The notes below the pieces were generated by a model that had not been told where the DNA came from, did no database searches, and saw nothing but the letters and a program-made list of their open reading frames with translations. A program made the translations under genes and the position numbers. Below, piece after piece: positions 10,359 through 21,122 of a DNA stretch of 64,000 nt. The DNA is taken from NCBI GenBank assembly GCA_002189035.1, contig CM007990.1, forward strand, positions 4,278,001 to 4,342,000, read 5' to 3'. This DNA is from Utricularia gibba (Eukaryota > Streptophyta > Magnoliopsida > Lamiales > Lentibulariaceae). Every line of letters starts with the position of its first letter. The stretch's first letter is position 1.

Positions 10359-11804
10359 TCAGCTGGATGTTGCAAAGTCACTGAGTTCATAAATCAACTT
10401 ATCTTGCGAGAACTCAGTAGTTCTACGCACTTTGGGTCGACTCATGAAAGCATCTAACAGGACATTCCATGTTACTCCACAAGGAATGCATCCATCAAGA
10501 ACCATTTCTTCAAGAATTCTGTACGCCCTGAGCAGATCACCAGCCTTGCAGCAGCAGCTAATAAGATATTCAAAAGTTTTTGGTTCTAGCGTTATGCCTC
10601 TGCTACGCGTGCTTAAATACAGATGAAAAGCTTGATTAGAATAGCCATCTTCACAAAGCCCTTGAACCAAACGATTGTGAACCCGAACATGAAGGCCCCA
10701 AGTAACACGATTGGGTGTTATCCCAGAAAGAACCATTTCATCGAGAAGGTCTGTAGCTTCACGAAACTTGCGGATGTCACAAAAAGCATTCACAATCTTC
10801 GAATACAGCCCAGCATCAGGCTTCAAGTCTTGAAGCTTCATTCTATCAAGAATCTGAATGGATTCGTGAATTTTACCTTCCAAGCAGAAACCATGAATCA
10901 ATGAACTATAAGTAATCGAATTTGGAACAAGTTTCTCATCAACCATTTTCTCCAACAATACCTTGGCTTGAAGAGAGTGTCCATTCTTGCAAAGGCCATC
11001 AATAAGCGAGCTGTAAGTATAAACATTTGGGGGAACACCTTTCGATTTCATCTCCTTCAGCATTAACATTGCATCTTCCAACTTGTTCATTTCGCACAAA
11101 CCATGTATTAAGCAACTGTAGGTGATAACCGTGGGAAAACAATTCTTAGCCTGCATATCGATTAAAAGCTCCTTTGCTTCAAGAGTTCTCCCAACACGAC
11201 ACAGCCCACTAATCAAAGTCGCGTAAGTGTAAGAATCCGGAGTATGCCCCTGCCTTTGCATCTCATGGAAGACCTGAAAAGCAGATTCTATGGTTCCAGC
11301 AGTCTTACAAAGTGCTTTGATCAAAACATTCAGGAGCGGTACGGAAGCAGGAATGCCCTTCTTCCTCAAATCACGATAAAATCGGAATGCCATTTTCAAG
11401 TGGCCCTCGTCCACAAGAACAGAAAACACAGTTACATAAGACTTCACCGTGGGCTTACATCCATAATCCTTCATCTGCTCAAACACCCTGACAACTTCAA
11501 GCGGCTTATGAACTCTCGCATACGCTTTGTAAATAGACAAAAAAACATCTTCACCAATTTCACACTTTTCTTGTTTCATCTTAAGAAGCATATCCTCAGC
11601 TGGGACGAACTTATTTGCGGAGAGTAATCGCCGTATCATTGACCCAAAAGTCACTTGATCGTGCCTGAAGCCATGAGAGTACTCTGCAGTGGCCGAATCG
11701 AAAATAGAAAGCGCTTTATCCAAATCCTTTTCCGAAGAAATCAGCCGGTGAACCAAAGACGGGGTAATTTGCTCCGGCCATTTCATCCTTAGCTTACTCC
11801 CCAT
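10359..11804 (-). CDS. P-class pentatricopeptide repeat protein (At5g46100-like)
   Basis: An intronless gene of 481 residues starting at MGSKLRMKWPEQITPS. The protein is built of consecutive 35-residue PPR motifs (for example PDSYTYATLISGLCRVGRT, PTVITYSCLIHGLCEMNK, PNVYTYSSLIDGLCKNGH, PNSITYSSLIHGFCLEGK). There is no E/DYW extension, so it is P class. Such proteins bind single-stranded RNA, usually in mitochondria or plastids; the target here cannot be read from the sequence. The N-terminal block (AEYSHGFRHDQVTFGSMIRRL) and overall layout match what I remember of Arabidopsis At5g46100. It is tail-to-tail with ARF3, with 225 bases between the stop codons. The frame is intact. Confidence 0.9.
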   Translation of the reverse strand: MGSKLRMKWPEQITPSLVHRLISSEKDLDKALSIFDSATAEYSHGFRHDQVTFGSMIRRLLSANKFVPAEDMLLKMKQEKCEIGEDVFLSIYKAYARVHKPLEVVRVFEQMKDYGCKPTVKSYVTVFSVLVDEGHLKMAFRFYRDLRKKGIPASVPLLNVLIKALCKTAGTIESAFQVFHEMQRQGHTPDSYTYATLISGLCRVGRTLEAKELLIDMQAKNCFPTVITYSCLIHGLCEMNKLEDAMLMLKEMKSKGVPPNVYTYSSLIDGLCKNGHSLQAKVLLEKMVDEKLVPNSITYSSLIHGFCLEGKIHESIQILDRMKLQDLKPDAGLYSKIVNAFCDIRKFREATDLLDEMVLSGITPNRVTWGLHVRVHNRLVQGLCEDGYSNQAFHLYLSTRSRGITLEPKTFEYLISCCCKAGDLLRAYRILEEMVLDGCIPCGVTWNVLLDAFMSRPKVRRTTEFSQDKLIYELSDFATSS

Positions 11805-12051
11805 TTCCTCACCCACCTTTTCGTTACCTCAGTTTCGACAAGTCTCTCAAAGGCGGATTTTCATCGAACACCTCCGCTTTAAACCCTTCGGAGGAATCCT
11901 TCCAATCCATTATCGTCTAAACCCTACAAAAATGTAAAACCACTGGTATTAATTAATGACTACTTTATTATATAAAAATAGCGACAGAAGCCTCATTAAA
12001 AAAAAGAAAAGAAAATCAATTGTACTTCTTCGGAAGCAGTGGTTGATTTCA

Positions 12052-12507
12052 ATGGATGAGGAGGCGAGCTGGGAACAAAAGGTGAATGCCGTGACGCACA
12101 TCTTCATCCACCCAACGACGTCGCCGTCGCTCCACTCCCAGTTCTTCATCGCTTCTCAGATCCCCTGCTACCTCCACTGGGACTACCCTCCGCTCCTCTG
12201 CCGCCGATCGCCTGCGCCGTTCCTGCAGTGGGCCTTCTTCCGGTTTCTCCGCAAGGCGTCGCGACGCGAGACTTCGTGGCGGTCCAAATGCCCCTACATC
12301 CTTCCGCCGCCGCTGATTTGGGCCGGTGGAGTCGAGGAAGGGCGGTGGGGCGATGAAGAGAGGAGGAGTTTCGCGAGGAAGAGATTTTCGAGGCGGAAGA
12401 TTAGGATCGAGGTTAATCCCTTAATTCCCATTTTGGTACCTAATCTTCTGCTCCTTTCACTGTTGTGGTGGGATCCGGTTCCCATTGATGATCATGGATG
12501 GACCTGA
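12052..12507 (+). CDS. Small conserved plant protein of unknown function
   Basis: A single-exon frame of 151 residues starting MDEEASWEQKVNAVTHIF. I recognise the pattern (SLHSQFFIASQIPCYLHWDY, SWRSKCPY, then NPLIPILVPNLLLLSLLWWD) as a plant-conserved family without an assigned role, though I cannot name a locus with confidence. It has an Arg-rich middle (about residues 95-125) and one hydrophobic C-terminal stretch that could be a tail anchor (NPLIPILVPNLLLLSLLW). It is divergent from the PPR gene, with 247 bases between the starts. The stop codon lies inside the CCTGAC repeat that follows. Confidence 0.72.
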   Translation: MDEEASWEQKVNAVTHIFIHPTTSPSLHSQFFIASQIPCYLHWDYPPLLCRRSPAPFLQWAFFRFLRKASRRETSWRSKCPYILPPPLIWAGGVEEGRWGDEERRSFARKRFSRRKIRIEVNPLIPILVPNLLLLSLLWWDPVPIDDHGWT

Positions 12508-12528
12508 CCCTGACCCTGACCCTGACCC
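12503..12528. repeat. CCTGAC hexamer tandem repeat
   Basis: Four and a third copies of CCTGAC. The first copy contains the TGA stop of the preceding gene. Confidence 0.85.
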
Positions 12529-13189
12529 GAATGAAGAAGATACTCCATGGCCATGCATGCCATGGCCCATGTACATCTTAACTGGAATTGGCATGTTGTT
12601 TTATTAATCAAATATATTTTATTTTATTTATATATCTTTAGTCGTTCTATGCATTTTTAATAAAATAAAGAAACACTTTAAATTTGGATTAGTAAAAGAA
12701 TTTAGCAATTAAATTTCAAAATTAGAAAAAAACATTTTAAGTTATCAAAATCATATAACTAAAATCTAAATAATTTTTAAAATTTTTAAAAAATGAATTG
12801 ATTCATTAAACTAACTCTTATTTCAAATCTATCGAAATTTCGTATTAGGGTTTTTTAGAATATGAGTGATAAGAAATTGTTTATAATGATGTATTATTAT
12901 TATAATATTAATACTATTTAATAATATAAAATATGAAATATATAATTTCATAAGTTTGTGAAATTAATTATTTATAAAAAAAATAAATTGAAATTACTAT
13001 TATATAATTTTAAAATTTGAGGGCTAAATTTTTTATAATGACCATGAATTAGATTGCCCAAAAACTACATCCTTAAATTATACTATCAAACATAGTTAAG
13101 TAAACTGATGGAGATGAAAATAGGTGGATTTTTAAAACCCCTAAAAAGGAACAAAAGCCCTAAACAATTTACCGGTCTCTGCATCCTCG
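12529..13189. other. AT-rich spacer
   Basis: A near-palindromic CCATGG/CATG cluster (12545-12567) is followed by very AT-rich DNA. I see no gene. The last 100 bases are the promoter region of the first NFD6-like gene. Confidence 0.6.
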
Positions 13190-13836
13190 ATGGCTTCTTT
13201 CGCCGCTAGGTCGCTGCTTCGATCCGGCGGTTCCTCCGTTCGTGGAATTGCCGGGAAGTTCTGTAGCACGAGACCTAGAACTTCGCCATCTTCGTTTGGG
13301 ATGCCATCTAAAAGCTCGCCTCGCATTTTGAGGTTCGACGGATTGTTATCTTTTTTGTTTTTTCAGAAGCTTTTCAATGAAGCTTTGCTTCCTGTCAATT
13401 TCGATTTGGTAATCAGGTCACCTGTGGCGATGAACTACGTATGTGCTGTATCGATGCTGCCGTACCATAGCGCTACTGCCTCAGCTATTCTCACCTCGAT
13501 GCTTTCAGTTTCACCTTGCAGGCACGCTTGGACGCTTGAAGGTGACCGCCTCTCTAGTTTTCTGTTTCAATAAGGGTTCGTGTTTGTTATGATATTTTAT
13601 CCCGGTGCCCGAGTGATTTTTCCACAATATCCCGTACAGTGGGATTACCCCAGTCAGCTTTGGCTCACACTTAGTGGTTCAGAATATTGTCGATTTGAAT
13701 CTGATTATAGGTTATATGTTCTGGTTCTTTCGCCTAGGTTTTGATTTCCCATTTGAATGGAACTGGATGGATGCCAAGATAAATAGGGGTTATACATTTT
13801 TTTTTCATTTTTGTAGGGCGAAAGAGGACTAGATGA
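13190..13836 (+). CDS. NFD6-like protein, tandem copy 1
   Basis: Related to NUCLEAR FUSION DEFECTIVE 6, a small organelle-targeted protein needed for karyogamy in Arabidopsis. Three exons: 13190-13332, 13417-13541 and 13817-13836, giving 95 residues. The N-terminus (MASFAARSLLRSGGSSVRG) is Ser/Arg rich and lacks acidic residues, as in a mitochondrial or plastid presequence. Exon 2 carries the family core (SPVAMNYVCAVSMLPYHSA then TASAILTSMLSVSP). Exon 3 adds only the tail EGRKRTR, matching the usual EGQxKTR ending. Genes of this family are often spliced alternatively at the 3' end; a second acceptor-like site lies at about 14255 (TTCCAG/ATTGCAATG). The next gene is a direct duplicate. Confidence 0.85.
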
Positions 13837-14537
13837 AGTTCCTTAAAGAAGGTGAAGTGGTTTTCATTATATAATATAAGGCATCTCCTAGCTCCCTTGT
13901 CCTATGACCCGTTAGTTCTTCATAACATTGGAACAAAACAATATGTAAGCCTTCTTCAATGTAAGTGTCGCATTGTGGCGTTCGATGTGAAAACGGATTG
14001 AGCATAGAAAGTCTCAACACCTTGAGGTGGATTAAGGTTGTGAAGCTGGTGCTAGTGGAGCCTAAGCCCCTTGTTTTTTTGATTATCTGTGTGTGTATCT
14101 GTGTAATGCTGAAGTACTCGGTTTTGGAGTGTTGAGAAAACGACTAATCCCATAGGGAGATCACCCGTTTCTCTGAAAGCCATTCTGCGTTCTTTAAGAT
14201 GAATGCCATGACCACTGCTTCACATTAATTGTACTCATCTGTTGTGTCTTCCAGATTGCAATGAGGATGTATGAGGACCGTGGGCAGAGTGGAGCTCATG
14301 ATGACGCCCTGAAAGCAAGAATTTGTTATTACCTTTTCATCCTTTCTTGCACCCAGATGCCATCAGCCAGATACATTTATGTTTGACAAAAAAGCATGAT
14401 TGGCGGGTATTCTTTATGTTGATGAATGCTTTACGCATAACCTGTTTCAGACGCCGGAAGATGGCGAGTTTTGAACTGGAGTTCCGATGCATCAGGATGG
14501 AGTGCATGAAATGTTTAAATTACTTTAGCACCTACAA

Positions 14538-14675
14538 ATGGCGACAAAGTTATGGAAATTAGCATTTTTGGCCCATCGGAAAACCGTGATTGAGAATTTC
14601 GCCGGCGATATGCCGTCTCGGTGGATGACCGGAGACCCGTTAGAGATCGACGTCGACGACGATCTGGAGAAATAA
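14538..14675 (+). CDS. Orphan 45-codon ORF between the NFD6-like copies
   Basis: A small open frame (MATKLWKLAFLAHRKTVIEN, then a DMPSRWMTGDPLE segment and an acidic DVDDDLEK end). Composition is protein-like and GC-richer than its surroundings, and the Asp-rich terminus ends naturally at TAA. I do not recognise a family. It could be a real small protein, the last exon of an unrecognised transcript, or a captured fragment of another gene; neither NFD6-like copy encodes it. Confidence 0.35.
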   Translation: MATKLWKLAFLAHRKTVIENFAGDMPSRWMTGDPLEIDVDDDLEK

Positions 14676-14789
14676 ATAAGAAAAGAGAAATCTTAATTCT
14701 GATGATTTTTCCAATGTGCGCAAAATAGCTTATTTTTCAGAATAGCTTAAATAAGTATGAACTCACGAAAGCCCAAACGCTACATACTG

Positions 14790-15412
14790 ATGGCTGCTCT
14801 CGTGGCTAGGTCATTGCTCCGTTCCGGCGGTTCATCCGTGCGTGGAATCACCGGGAAGTTCTGTAGTGCGAGACCTACAACTTCATCATCTCCGTTTGGG
14901 ATCTCATCTAAAAGCTCGCGCACTGGTCGCATTTTCAGGTTCCCCAGACTATTGCCATTTACATTTTCAGTAACTTTTTCACTGAACTTTGCGTCCGGAG
15001 CAAATGCTTGTTGATGATCAGATCACCTGTGGAGATGAATTGCGTTTGTGCTGTATCGATGCTGCCGTTCCATAGCGCTACTGCCTCGGCTATTCTCACT
15101 TCCATGCTCTCTGTTTCGCCTTGCAGGCGTGCTTGGGTCCTTGAAGGTGATGTTTTTTTTTCCGGAATTGTGTTTTAATTCAAGTTAGATGATTGGTTTT
15201 TTCTGTGTGAATCTTTTATCTATTAAAAAGAGAGTACCCCAGTTCAGCTTTGACCGAATCCTCTTGAATGTTGTCGTTGGTGTTGAAATTATTGTGGATT
15301 TGAAGTTGATTACGTAGATGTGATTTCCAGTTTGAGTAGAACTGGATGATGTCAACATATTTAGGGTTATATGTTCTTTTTCATTTTTGTAGGGCGAAAG
15401 AAGACTCGATGA
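14790..15412 (+). CDS. NFD6-like protein, tandem copy 2
   Basis: The second copy of the duplicated NFD6-like gene. Three exons: 14790-14938, 15022-15146 and 15393-15412, giving 97 residues. The start is the ATG at 14790 (MAALVARSLLRSGG), which aligns with copy 1; an in-frame ATG at 14757 is less likely. The presequence and core (SPVEMNCVCAVSMLPFHSA, SILTSMLSV-type block) are conserved, and the tail is EGRKKTR. Both copies keep open frames and proper junctions, so both may be functional. The sequence from 15860 to 16284 has the remains of alternative 3' exons and no other gene I can name. Confidence 0.83.
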
Positions 15413-16474
15413 AGTTCATTAGAGGAGGTGAAGTGGTTTTTCATTTTCTGGGTTCCGTTTTCTCTGGAATCTGTTATAAACCATTAGAACAAAACAATTC
15501 TTCAGGAGTGCCCTATTCTGTCATTCGGCTGATGCTTGAAAGGAATCAATGCAAAAACTTAATGAGCTTAGAAATTGAGAGTGGATCAAATTTTTGGACT
15601 TGGCTCATGATTGTGAAGCCTAAGATGCATTTCTTGTTTGACTAGATGGTTTAGGGAATCACACAGTTAGCACCAAGATGATCTCATCTATGTGTATTTC
15701 CATAATGCGAAATCTAGTCTGCCTTTTTTTTAGCGACCCTTGATCTTTCTGCTGGATTCATTACCAAACCTGCGGCCTCATCTGTTTCCAGCAAATCCTT
15801 TCGCATTCTCTGTTTTGAGCATTATTTTTGCATTTATTTTACTGAAATATGGTGTTTTTCAGATTGCAATAAAGATGCCTAATGACAGTGGGATGCGCAG
15901 GCAGAGCTTTATAAATGTTGCACCAAGGAGTTCCTGGTGATGAGCCTAATGCAAGAATTTGAGAGATTCTTGTGATTATCTTTTATTTTCCTTTCCTCTT
16001 TTTGTACCAATGGGACCTGCCAGATGGATGATCATGTTAAGCGATCGCAATCAAAAATTCCCAACACCTTAGTGATAATTGATATTTCTCTACCTGCGTT
16101 CCTCTGCATATTGTTTTTCACTAACAGACTAAAATGTGTTCGAGCATCCATGGTGGAGTATCCAAGTTCTATTTGTCAGAACGGGGTCACTGTCTCTGTG
16201 GAGTACCATGGAGCTCGGCCTGGCGATCCTGTATTCATTGATAGTTGTTACCAAGGCTCAGCTCCAAGTGAAGGTTATTGGTAATCCATGACCTCAAATA
16301 ATTACAGACATTACCAGTGAAAGATGAGATGCTGCATTATGGAAGAGTTTACCATGGAAAGTTATTCTCAAACCATAATAGAAATCATGCATGAAGGGGA
16401 AACAAACAGCTCGAGCATTTTGACGTACTGCTAACATTGAGGATCAAGAACTCTTATTCGCAGTGTTTCCTTCA
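15413..16474. other. 3' region of NFD6-like copy 2 and spacer
   Basis: This holds probable alternative 3' exon sequence (AG/ATTGCAATAAAG near 15863) and a short frame ending PVFIDSCYQGSAPSEGYW at 16284 that I cannot assign. There is no independent gene I can support. Confidence 0.4.
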
Positions 16475-18294
16475 TCAAGCCGCCTGAAAATCTCCAAAGT
16501 CATCATCAGCTGGATCTGCATCTTTGTTTGTAGGCAGTTCTGATTCCCTCAGTTGAAGGCTTTCCAAGTGAGATTCTGGCGTTCCGGGGTGTTTTTCACG
16601 TCCGAATGAGGGGTTTTCAGCAGTTACAACAGGTGATGGTGGTGCTGGAGGAGCAGGGAGTTTTAATCCGACTGCAGTTTCTTTGCCTTTCCCTTTTACA
16701 TCTACTGAAAGTTCTGGCTCAAAAACTTGGACCTACTGGTTCCGGATGTTTTCTGGCCAGCCCAGCAACCGAAGAAATTCTACTCAGGTTTCCACCATAG
16801 TTGTGTTAACTAGGTATAAAGGAGCAGGCGATCTTACATTCTTGAGCTGAAGCACCAGTGTCTCCCCATCTTTCAAACTGTAATCAACTGAAGAAGTGTG
16901 CTGGTAGTGCTGTTCCATTTCCTCAGCAGCTTTCTTCTTATGCAGATACCTTCATTTTGAAGCCCAAGGATCATCATAAATGAGCACAAGAACACAAGCA
17001 AAGGGACGAGGTAACAGACTTCATGTGATCATGGAGGGCAGCTTGAAAATCGTATGCTTCAGGTCTCTCTCGAAATCCAATACCAATGAAAGCATGCCGA
17101 GGACGGCCATCTGTATGACAAGAAATAAGTTTTACCATTGGAGTTCTATTCATCTTTAGCTGTGCAAGAAGGCCGTTCCCAGTCCATCCTCTGCTCGGCA
17201 TGTCAACCCACTCTTGCCGCAGAAGCAGTTCGAGCAGTTAGACACAGCTGAGGGTTCAGGACAGTCACAGCAACAGAGTTCTGTCTAACTTGAAACAGCT
17301 CATGCAAATGAATGATGATGCCAAGGGTTCTTAACATAGAAGACTGGCATTTATCTAATCTCTCAGATGCAATGTCTTACCAATATTTTCTTCGACGCGA
17401 AGTACAAAGTATCTGCGAAGCACCAACAGAAAACTTAGCAAGGCCACCTTCATGGAGAACTCTAACTGACATGGGGAAAAGGTAAGATGAACTTCCCAAT
17501 TTCCCTACCTGCTGCTATCAATCACTGGCTCCACAGGATGGGGCTCCCCTTCCCTCAGAAATGCCTGTGCATACAATTCGCCTGTTCGATTCCACAAGTT
17601 AGATACCAACGATGATCAGGATAAGTGCATTTCAATCAGAATGAGTATACAATCACCACCAGAAGTTTTGTCTTCTAATCGAATAATGCATTCTACTCCT
17701 TTGCTGACTACTTTAAGGGTTCCTTCCCATGCCCATTTGTTAACATTCCATTCATCAGCTCTGCAGAAAGAGGAAAAGGGTCCTCATGTACCCATCCATG
17801 AGGCAAAGCAGGTGAACAGATACCAAAGATACTGAATTCATGAAGCCACTTCACAACATGCATCTTAGGAGTCAACTGAAGCATATTTCTCATGAAAAAA
17901 AACCTGTAAGAAGCTGCTGTTTTCCTTGGAGGTATCTGCAAGGTTAATAATCAAAGTATTAGTATTTTCCTCTCTTCACTATGCATTTTTGCAGAATCCA
18001 AGACCAAACTAAGATCAACAGCCATGGTGGTTTCAGCAGAAAGGTCCCCTTCTTAATGGGCACTTCAAGCAGTAAAAGGGTATCCACAGAAAAACACACA
18101 AGGATCAAGAACTCTCAATGAACTCCTTTGCCAGTAAATTGTAATCCAAAGCAGGAAACGCATGGAAGACAGCATAAGGGGCAGGTGAGAAAATATACCA
18201 GGTACACATAGCATTCGGAAACTTGAAACAAAACCAATTCAATTTCTTCCCTTTCTTCTTCCTCCAGTTCTCCCCTTCTGTGCTGCTGCTCCAT
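16475..18294 (-). CDS. NECAP-like protein (adaptin ear-binding coat-associated), one apparent frameshift
   Basis: An endocytic accessory protein acting with AP-2 and clathrin at the plasma membrane. Eight exons on the minus strand: 18199-18294, 17904-17935, 17660-17760, 17509-17581, 17381-17412, 17020-17110, 16838-16949, 16475-16752. The N-terminal PH-like NECAP domain is complete (IELVLFQVSECYVYL, IPPRKTAASYRADEW, YFVLRVEENIDG, HAFIGIGFRERPEAYDFQAA). It ends with the acidic DDDFGDFQAA motif typical of At3g58600-type proteins, with a Pro-rich linker before it. In the last exon the frame is restored only by one more A in the A5 run at 16721-16725; with that base the length is 271 residues. It is head-to-head with BAC1. 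Confidence 0.87.
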
Positions 18295-18673
18295 GCGATA
18301 CGGTACTCAAAAGTATAATGTGTATATACTCGAAACCGAGAACCCAGATCAAGGATCGACCGATTCAGATGAAAAGCCCGAGAAAACTGAAATCTGAATG
18401 ATTCGAGTGTGCTGATTACGAAACAGGATGCAATGCTATTTGTTCGCAGTATGGGATATGGAATGTCCCTTGGAATAATTGAGATTAAACAAAAAAAAAA
18501 CAAGGGGAAAATTCTACATATGAAAATACTTTTTTTTCAATTATATCAGGCGGCGGCGAAGCCAGGGTTGAAACTGGAGATGACCACCCTATAAACGCCG
18601 GCGAAATGGGTCGCCTTGTGAAACGGGTCTCTGTTTCGGATTGAGAAAGGGGCGATTCCTGCAACCGTCATTG
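18295..18673. promoter_or_regulatory. Head-to-head intergenic region, NECAP-like / BAC1
   Basis: Only 379 bases separate the two start codons, and both leaders must fit within it, so the two genes probably share promoter sequence. An A10 run lies at about 18490. Confidence 0.6.
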
Positions 18674-20720
18674 ATGGATGAAGGTGAAAGTTGGCGTTTT
18701 GGATCAGGGTACAAGGAATATCTAGCGGGTATGATGGCCGGAGTTGCAACTGTCGCCGTAGGCCATCCCTTTGACACTGTCAAGGTTACGTCTTTTGCCC
18801 TTAAAGTCGTTTTGCTCGCAACTCAAACGAGAATTTGCATTTGATTTTCTTCATGATCTTGGGAGGATGAACGCGTGATTTTATATTGCATTGATGCAGC
18901 AAAACTGGTTTTTTTTTTCCGGTAAGGTTGTTGCATTTTCACTCAGTTTCCATCGGGCCTCACGGTTTTACCCGTTTACAGTTTCACTTTTCTGGTGAAT
19001 CTCACGTTGTTATGCATTGTTGGGAAAGGTCATGGCTAAACCCATTTTTGATCGTGCAATGATTTTATTATATTTCCTTTCTGATTGTTTGAATGCTCTG
19101 AGCTACGCAGTTTATGGCAAGTTACATATTTGGTACGGTTCTATATGACATTCTTTTTTTAACAGACTTTTCCATTGACATGCTGATGACTGATTATTTT
19201 CGTTGTTCATTTCGATCCATAATGAAGTGATCTGCAGCTGTAATAACTTCTTAAGCTGAAAAATGACAATGTTTCATCGGATCTGATTTTTTGTTTTTTT
19301 TTTTTTTTTGTTGTTGCTGCTGATGGAACAGTTTTCATTATTTTAAAGGCATCAGTTTACCCTGGCATTTTTTCCCTTCGATCATTTGGCTCTTTGTTAC
19401 CAGGTTCAGCTTCAGAAGCATAATACGGGAGCTGATGGAGTGAAATACAAGGGTTCTATGCACTGTGCATTCAGAATATTGAAGACCGAAGGCGTATGCT
19501 TCTTAGTTTTCCATTGATAAATTCTTTGGTTGAGCATATGCACCGTTCTCCTATTGAGTGTTATAATAACAGGTGAAAGGCCTTTATCGTGGTGCAACCT
19601 CATCGTTTGTGGGGATGTCATTCGAAGGCTCACTTGCATTTGGAATCTATTCCCAAGCAAAAAAGTATTTACAGGTACTTCTGCATACATGTCAAAGGCA
19701 TTTCAATGTATTTTTCATGTTTCCAGTATTCACATTGTTTTTCGTTTCCTTTTTTTTTCCAAGGGTGAAGTTCTAGATAGGCCCAATCCTCTTGCAATAG
19801 CAAGTTCTGGAGCTTTTGCGGGAGCTGTCATCAGCTCTATCCTGTGCCCGACTGAGCTAGTGAAGGTGAACTAACATGAATCTTCATTAGTAGTTCCTCT
19901 AGTCATTCGTATGATGGTGGTGTTTTCAGTGTAGAATGCAAGTTCAAGTTGTCGATTCTCCCTCTCCGGATCCAGAAGATACAGCGGTCCAATTGACTGT
20001 GCTCTTAAAACCATGAAAAATGAAGGGGTAAAAAGTTTTATCTATGTCACCCAAAAACTGCTTCTTGATATTTTTAGCTGATTTTACTCTCTTCAGCTTA
20101 CAGGCATATTCAGAGGAGGAGTTGCTACCCTTTTAAGGGAATCCATGGGAAATGCAGTTTTCTTCTCCACTTACGAACAAGTGCGCTATCACATGCATAA
20201 ATTAATGAGAGATACTTCTTCTGGTCCATCTCCATTTACTGATGTTGCCATCGGCATTGTAAGTGGAGGCCTTGGGGGGATTGCAGTAAGTACTCCTCTC
20301 ATTGAAGCTTATATCACGGAGAGCAATGAAATGTTCATCATTCTGCTCTTCCTTGTGTTGGAGTTCAAGGCTATCTGTTCTTTTGATGCTCTGGCTTTTT
20401 TATGTGGCTTTTAGTTCTGGTCAGTAGTTCTACCAGCGGATGTGGCCAAGACAATAATTCAGACTACATCTGAAAGTACACAAACAAGAAATCCATTTTC
20501 TGCTCTAGGATCAGTAAGTGCTACTAGTTTTGCATTGATATGCATGTCATGAATGATCTCAAAGTGTTTTCGATGCTAGATTTATAGGAGGGCTGGAATT
20601 AGAGGATGCTATGCAGGTCTTGGACCTACAATAGCAAGAGCCTTTCCTGCTAATGCTGCTGCCATTGTCGCATGGGAACTCTCTTGCAAAATGCTGGGGA
20701 TCGAGCATGACTACGACTGA
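18674..20720 (+). CDS. BAC1: Mitochondrial basic amino acid carrier, one apparent frameshift
   Basis: An inner mitochondrial membrane transporter of arginine, ornithine and lysine. Eight exons: 18674-18784, 19404-19493, 19573-19674, 19764-19865, 19930-20027, 20097-20285, 20415-20513, 20580-20720. It has three mitochondrial-carrier repeats with signature motifs HPFDTVK, CPTELVK and LPADVAK, and the family blocks GLYRGATSSFVGMSFEGSLA and GCYAGLGPTIARAFPANAAA, matching Arabidopsis BAC1 (At2g33820). Exon 5 loses frame after SPSPDPE; one extra A in the A2 at 19976-19977 restores RYSGPIDCALKTMKNEG and a 310-residue protein. The start MDEGESWRFGSGYKEY is favoured over an upstream ATG at 18641 by alignment. 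It is tail-to-tail with the DUS gene. Confidence 0.92.
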
Positions 20721-21122
20721 TCAGCATGGTGCATAAAGTTGTTGCCTCTGGCATAACTTTTGGTTCGAGATTCTTCGACTTGATTCGGATCGACGAGGTC
20801 TTGCAGCATCTTAAGGTCTGGCCATTTTGGTTGCGTCATCATGCTCAGTTTTTCCAGGTTTTTGAGAGTACTACATTACACCGTCTGTGGTGTCATCCAA
20901 TTCATTACTTTCCTCATTCAAAATGTCATCAGCTACTGCATATACATTTCAAAGCTATTTTTGAGAGAAACTGAAAATAGTGCAAGAAATTTCAAGTTAT
21001 AAGTGGCGTTTATCGCCAGCTGTTTAACAAAAACTGTGATGCAGGATGAGTAGTTAGCTACTCTGACTATGTAAAAGAGCAAAACAGTTGCATAATCAAG
21101 AATGAGTAACCTGGGGCTACTA
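20721..21122. other. Convergent 3' regions
   Basis: This holds the 3' untranslated regions of BAC1 (plus strand) and the dihydrouridine synthase (minus strand). No further gene is seen. Confidence 0.6.

Larger units (their letters stand above)
13190..16020 (+). repeat. Tandem duplication carrying two NFD6-like genes
   Basis: The block from about 13190 to 14330 is repeated at about 14790-15970. Coding exons are highly similar, and so are intron landmarks: TTTTTGTAG/GGCGAAAG before exon 3 (13811 and 15386) and a later AG/ATTGCAAT (about 14253 and 15862). Introns have diverged, so the event is not recent. Confidence 0.75.

Noticed and set aside
12545-12570. CCATGG/CATG near-palindrome
   Set aside because: It is short, imperfect and lacks context for a function.
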